Assembly (NCBI GenBank): GCA_009869945.1
Contig: WIXG01000041.1
Span: 248,001-312,000, forward strand
Reading direction: 5' to 3'
Origin: Mesaphorura yosii
Lineage: Eukaryota; Arthropoda; Collembola; Poduromorpha; Tullbergiidae
DNA length: 64,000 nt
Position numbers and translations under genes: made by a program. Position 1 is the first letter of the stretch; each line of letters starts with the position of its first letter. Below the pieces are notes generated by a model, which did not search any database, was not told the origin of the DNA, and worked only from the letters and a program-made list of their open reading frames with translations. Below, piece after piece: positions 63,112 through 64,000 of this stretch.

Positions 63112-64000
63112 CTAGGTCTTCTTTTTCTTCTTGTAGTACGTGTCGTTGTAGTAATTTGACGGCAGCGGACCGTTTCCACTTCCTGTGCTCCCTGAACTCC
63201 CACAGCTCATGTTTCCTCCACCGCCGGGTGACAAATGGTTGGAGGACGTCGTGCTGGATGGAGACGACGAGCTGGCAAAGTCCGCCACATCAGCAACTGG
63301 TTCGTTGTGCACCTTCCGCTTCTGGGCCATCAGATTGTTGTGATGGCTGTGGTGACTGTGATGGCCGTGGTCACCTCCGCCGGAGTGTCCGTGATGATTG
63401 TTGTTCTTGTGCTGATGGTTGTGATGTGTGTTGGTTCCGTTCCCTGGACTAACGGATGGGGCCCAAATATTGCGTGCACCGTGGAATCCGTTGTGCGACG
63501 CACTACTCGACGCCCCATACCCCAAAATCGAATGGGGTGGACTGCCCAACACCGAATTGCTCCAAGGGGTCGGTGTTGGGGAAACATTCCCGTTTCCCGA
63601 CTCGAGTAAATTATTTTTTATCGCGTTATTGTTGTTGTGGCTCCTCGAAAACGGGGAGTACGTCGGGGACCGTGGCGACGATCCGCTCATTTCACTGCTC
63701 CCGTTTGAACCGCTGCGTTGTGGCAGGATTTGGTGCATGCCGCCACCAACGTGGTTGTGGTGGCTCCCGCTCCCGAGTCCGTTGTTAAATTGACGGTTCG
63801 GATTTCCGATGGGTGACGGCGGAGTGCTCATGCCGGAGCTCCAGCTGTTTCGCTCCTTCATGAACCCGTCGTGATGCGATGGCGCGTGCTGGTTGAACGC
63901 GTGCTGCTGCTGGTGCTGGTCGTTCTTCATGGACTGCATCAGGAGGTCCAGAATCGCAGTGGAAACTCCGCCCTGTATCTGTCCGTCTCCGAAGGGATTA
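63112..64000 (-). CDS. C-terminal part of an unidentified Ser/Asn/His/Gly-rich protein
   Basis: The minus strand is open from the window edge to a TAG at 63,112-63,114, 295 codons plus stop; the N-terminus lies outside. The visible start reads NPFGDGQIQGGVSTAILDLL, which has a helix-like IxxLL motif and may be the end of a conserved region. Then come a Gln/His-rich stretch, STPPSPIGNP and other Ser/Thr-Pro sites, Gly-Ser-His tracts, a QKRKV basic patch that could be a nuclear localisation signal, and the unusual tail YYNDTYYKKKKKT. Codon periodicity (triplet-rich Ser/His/Asn runs) supports real coding. I do not recognise the family; a regulatory nuclear or RNA-associated protein is a guess from composition. 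Confidence 0.75.
   Translation of the reverse strand, partial: NPFGDGQIQGGVSTAILDLLMQSMKNDQHQQQHAFNQHAPSHHDGFMKERNSWSSGMSTPPSPIGNPNRQFNNGLGSGSHHNHVGGGMHQILPQRSGSNGSSEMSGSSPRSPTYSPFSRSHNNNNAIKNNLLESGNGNVSPTPTPWSNSVLGSPPHSILGYGASSSASHNGFHGARNIWAPSVSPGNGTNTHHNHQHKNNNHHGHSGGGDHGHHSHHSHHNNLMAQKRKVHNEPVADVADFASSSSPSSTTSSNHLSPGGGGNMSCGSSGSTGSGNGPLPSNYYNDTYYKKKKKT

Overview
This is eukaryotic, almost certainly arthropod (hexapod or crustacean) DNA. The genes are animal genes with GT-AG introns. Introns in the compact genes are only about 60-145 bp, while the developmental transcription factor gene has introns of up to 10.5 kb and a sparse flank of about 24 kb. I cannot name the species. All gene models below were assembled by hand by joining open frames at GT/AG sites and comparing them with remembered families. 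No database search was run. Layout: (1) About 1-4,586 is AT-rich sequence downstream of a minus-strand gene and holds one candidate alternative last exon (3,463-3,660). (2) 4,587-25,408, minus strand, is Nuclear factor I (NFI), an animal-specific DNA-binding transcription factor. Ten exons join in frame to 724 codons plus a stop; the first exon with the start codon is not found. (3) 25,409-49,322 has no gene that I can support. It is either the first intron or the regulatory flank of NFI, and contains an inverted-repeat element at 28,986-29,394 and short tandem repeats. (4) 49,323-50,532, plus strand, is ALKBH7, a mitochondrial AlkB-family dioxygenase (5 exons). (5) 51,737-56,331, minus strand, is Hem/NCKAP1, a WAVE-complex scaffold (17 exons, 1,115 aa, complete). 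A second terminal-inverted-repeat element (51,146-51,451) lies between the converging ALKBH7 and Hem genes. (6) 56,953-57,287, minus strand, holds two exon-like open segments that I do not recognise. (7) 58,186-59,663, plus strand, is the Golgi GDP-fucose transporter SLC35C1/Gfr (6 coding exons). (8) 63,112-64,000, minus strand, is the C-terminal end of an unidentified Ser/Asn/His/Gly-rich protein with a probable 3.1 kb 3' UTR. Its poly(A) signal faces that of SLC35C1 across 34 bp. The genes do not form a pathway: transcription (NFI), mitochondrial oxidation chemistry (ALKBH7), actin nucleation control (Hem) and Golgi nucleotide-sugar import (SLC35C1) are simply neighbours. The contrast in architecture is notable: a tightly packed housekeeping cluster (49-60 kb) beside a diffuse, probably enhancer-rich developmental locus (4-49 kb). 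I found no CRISPR array, rRNA, convincing tRNA or autonomous transposon gene, and nothing that I can honestly call a new biological system. The best leads are the two inverted-repeat elements, the tandem-acceptor last exon of NFI, the unidentified exons at 57 kb, and the clustered heptamer in the 60-62 kb 3' UTR.
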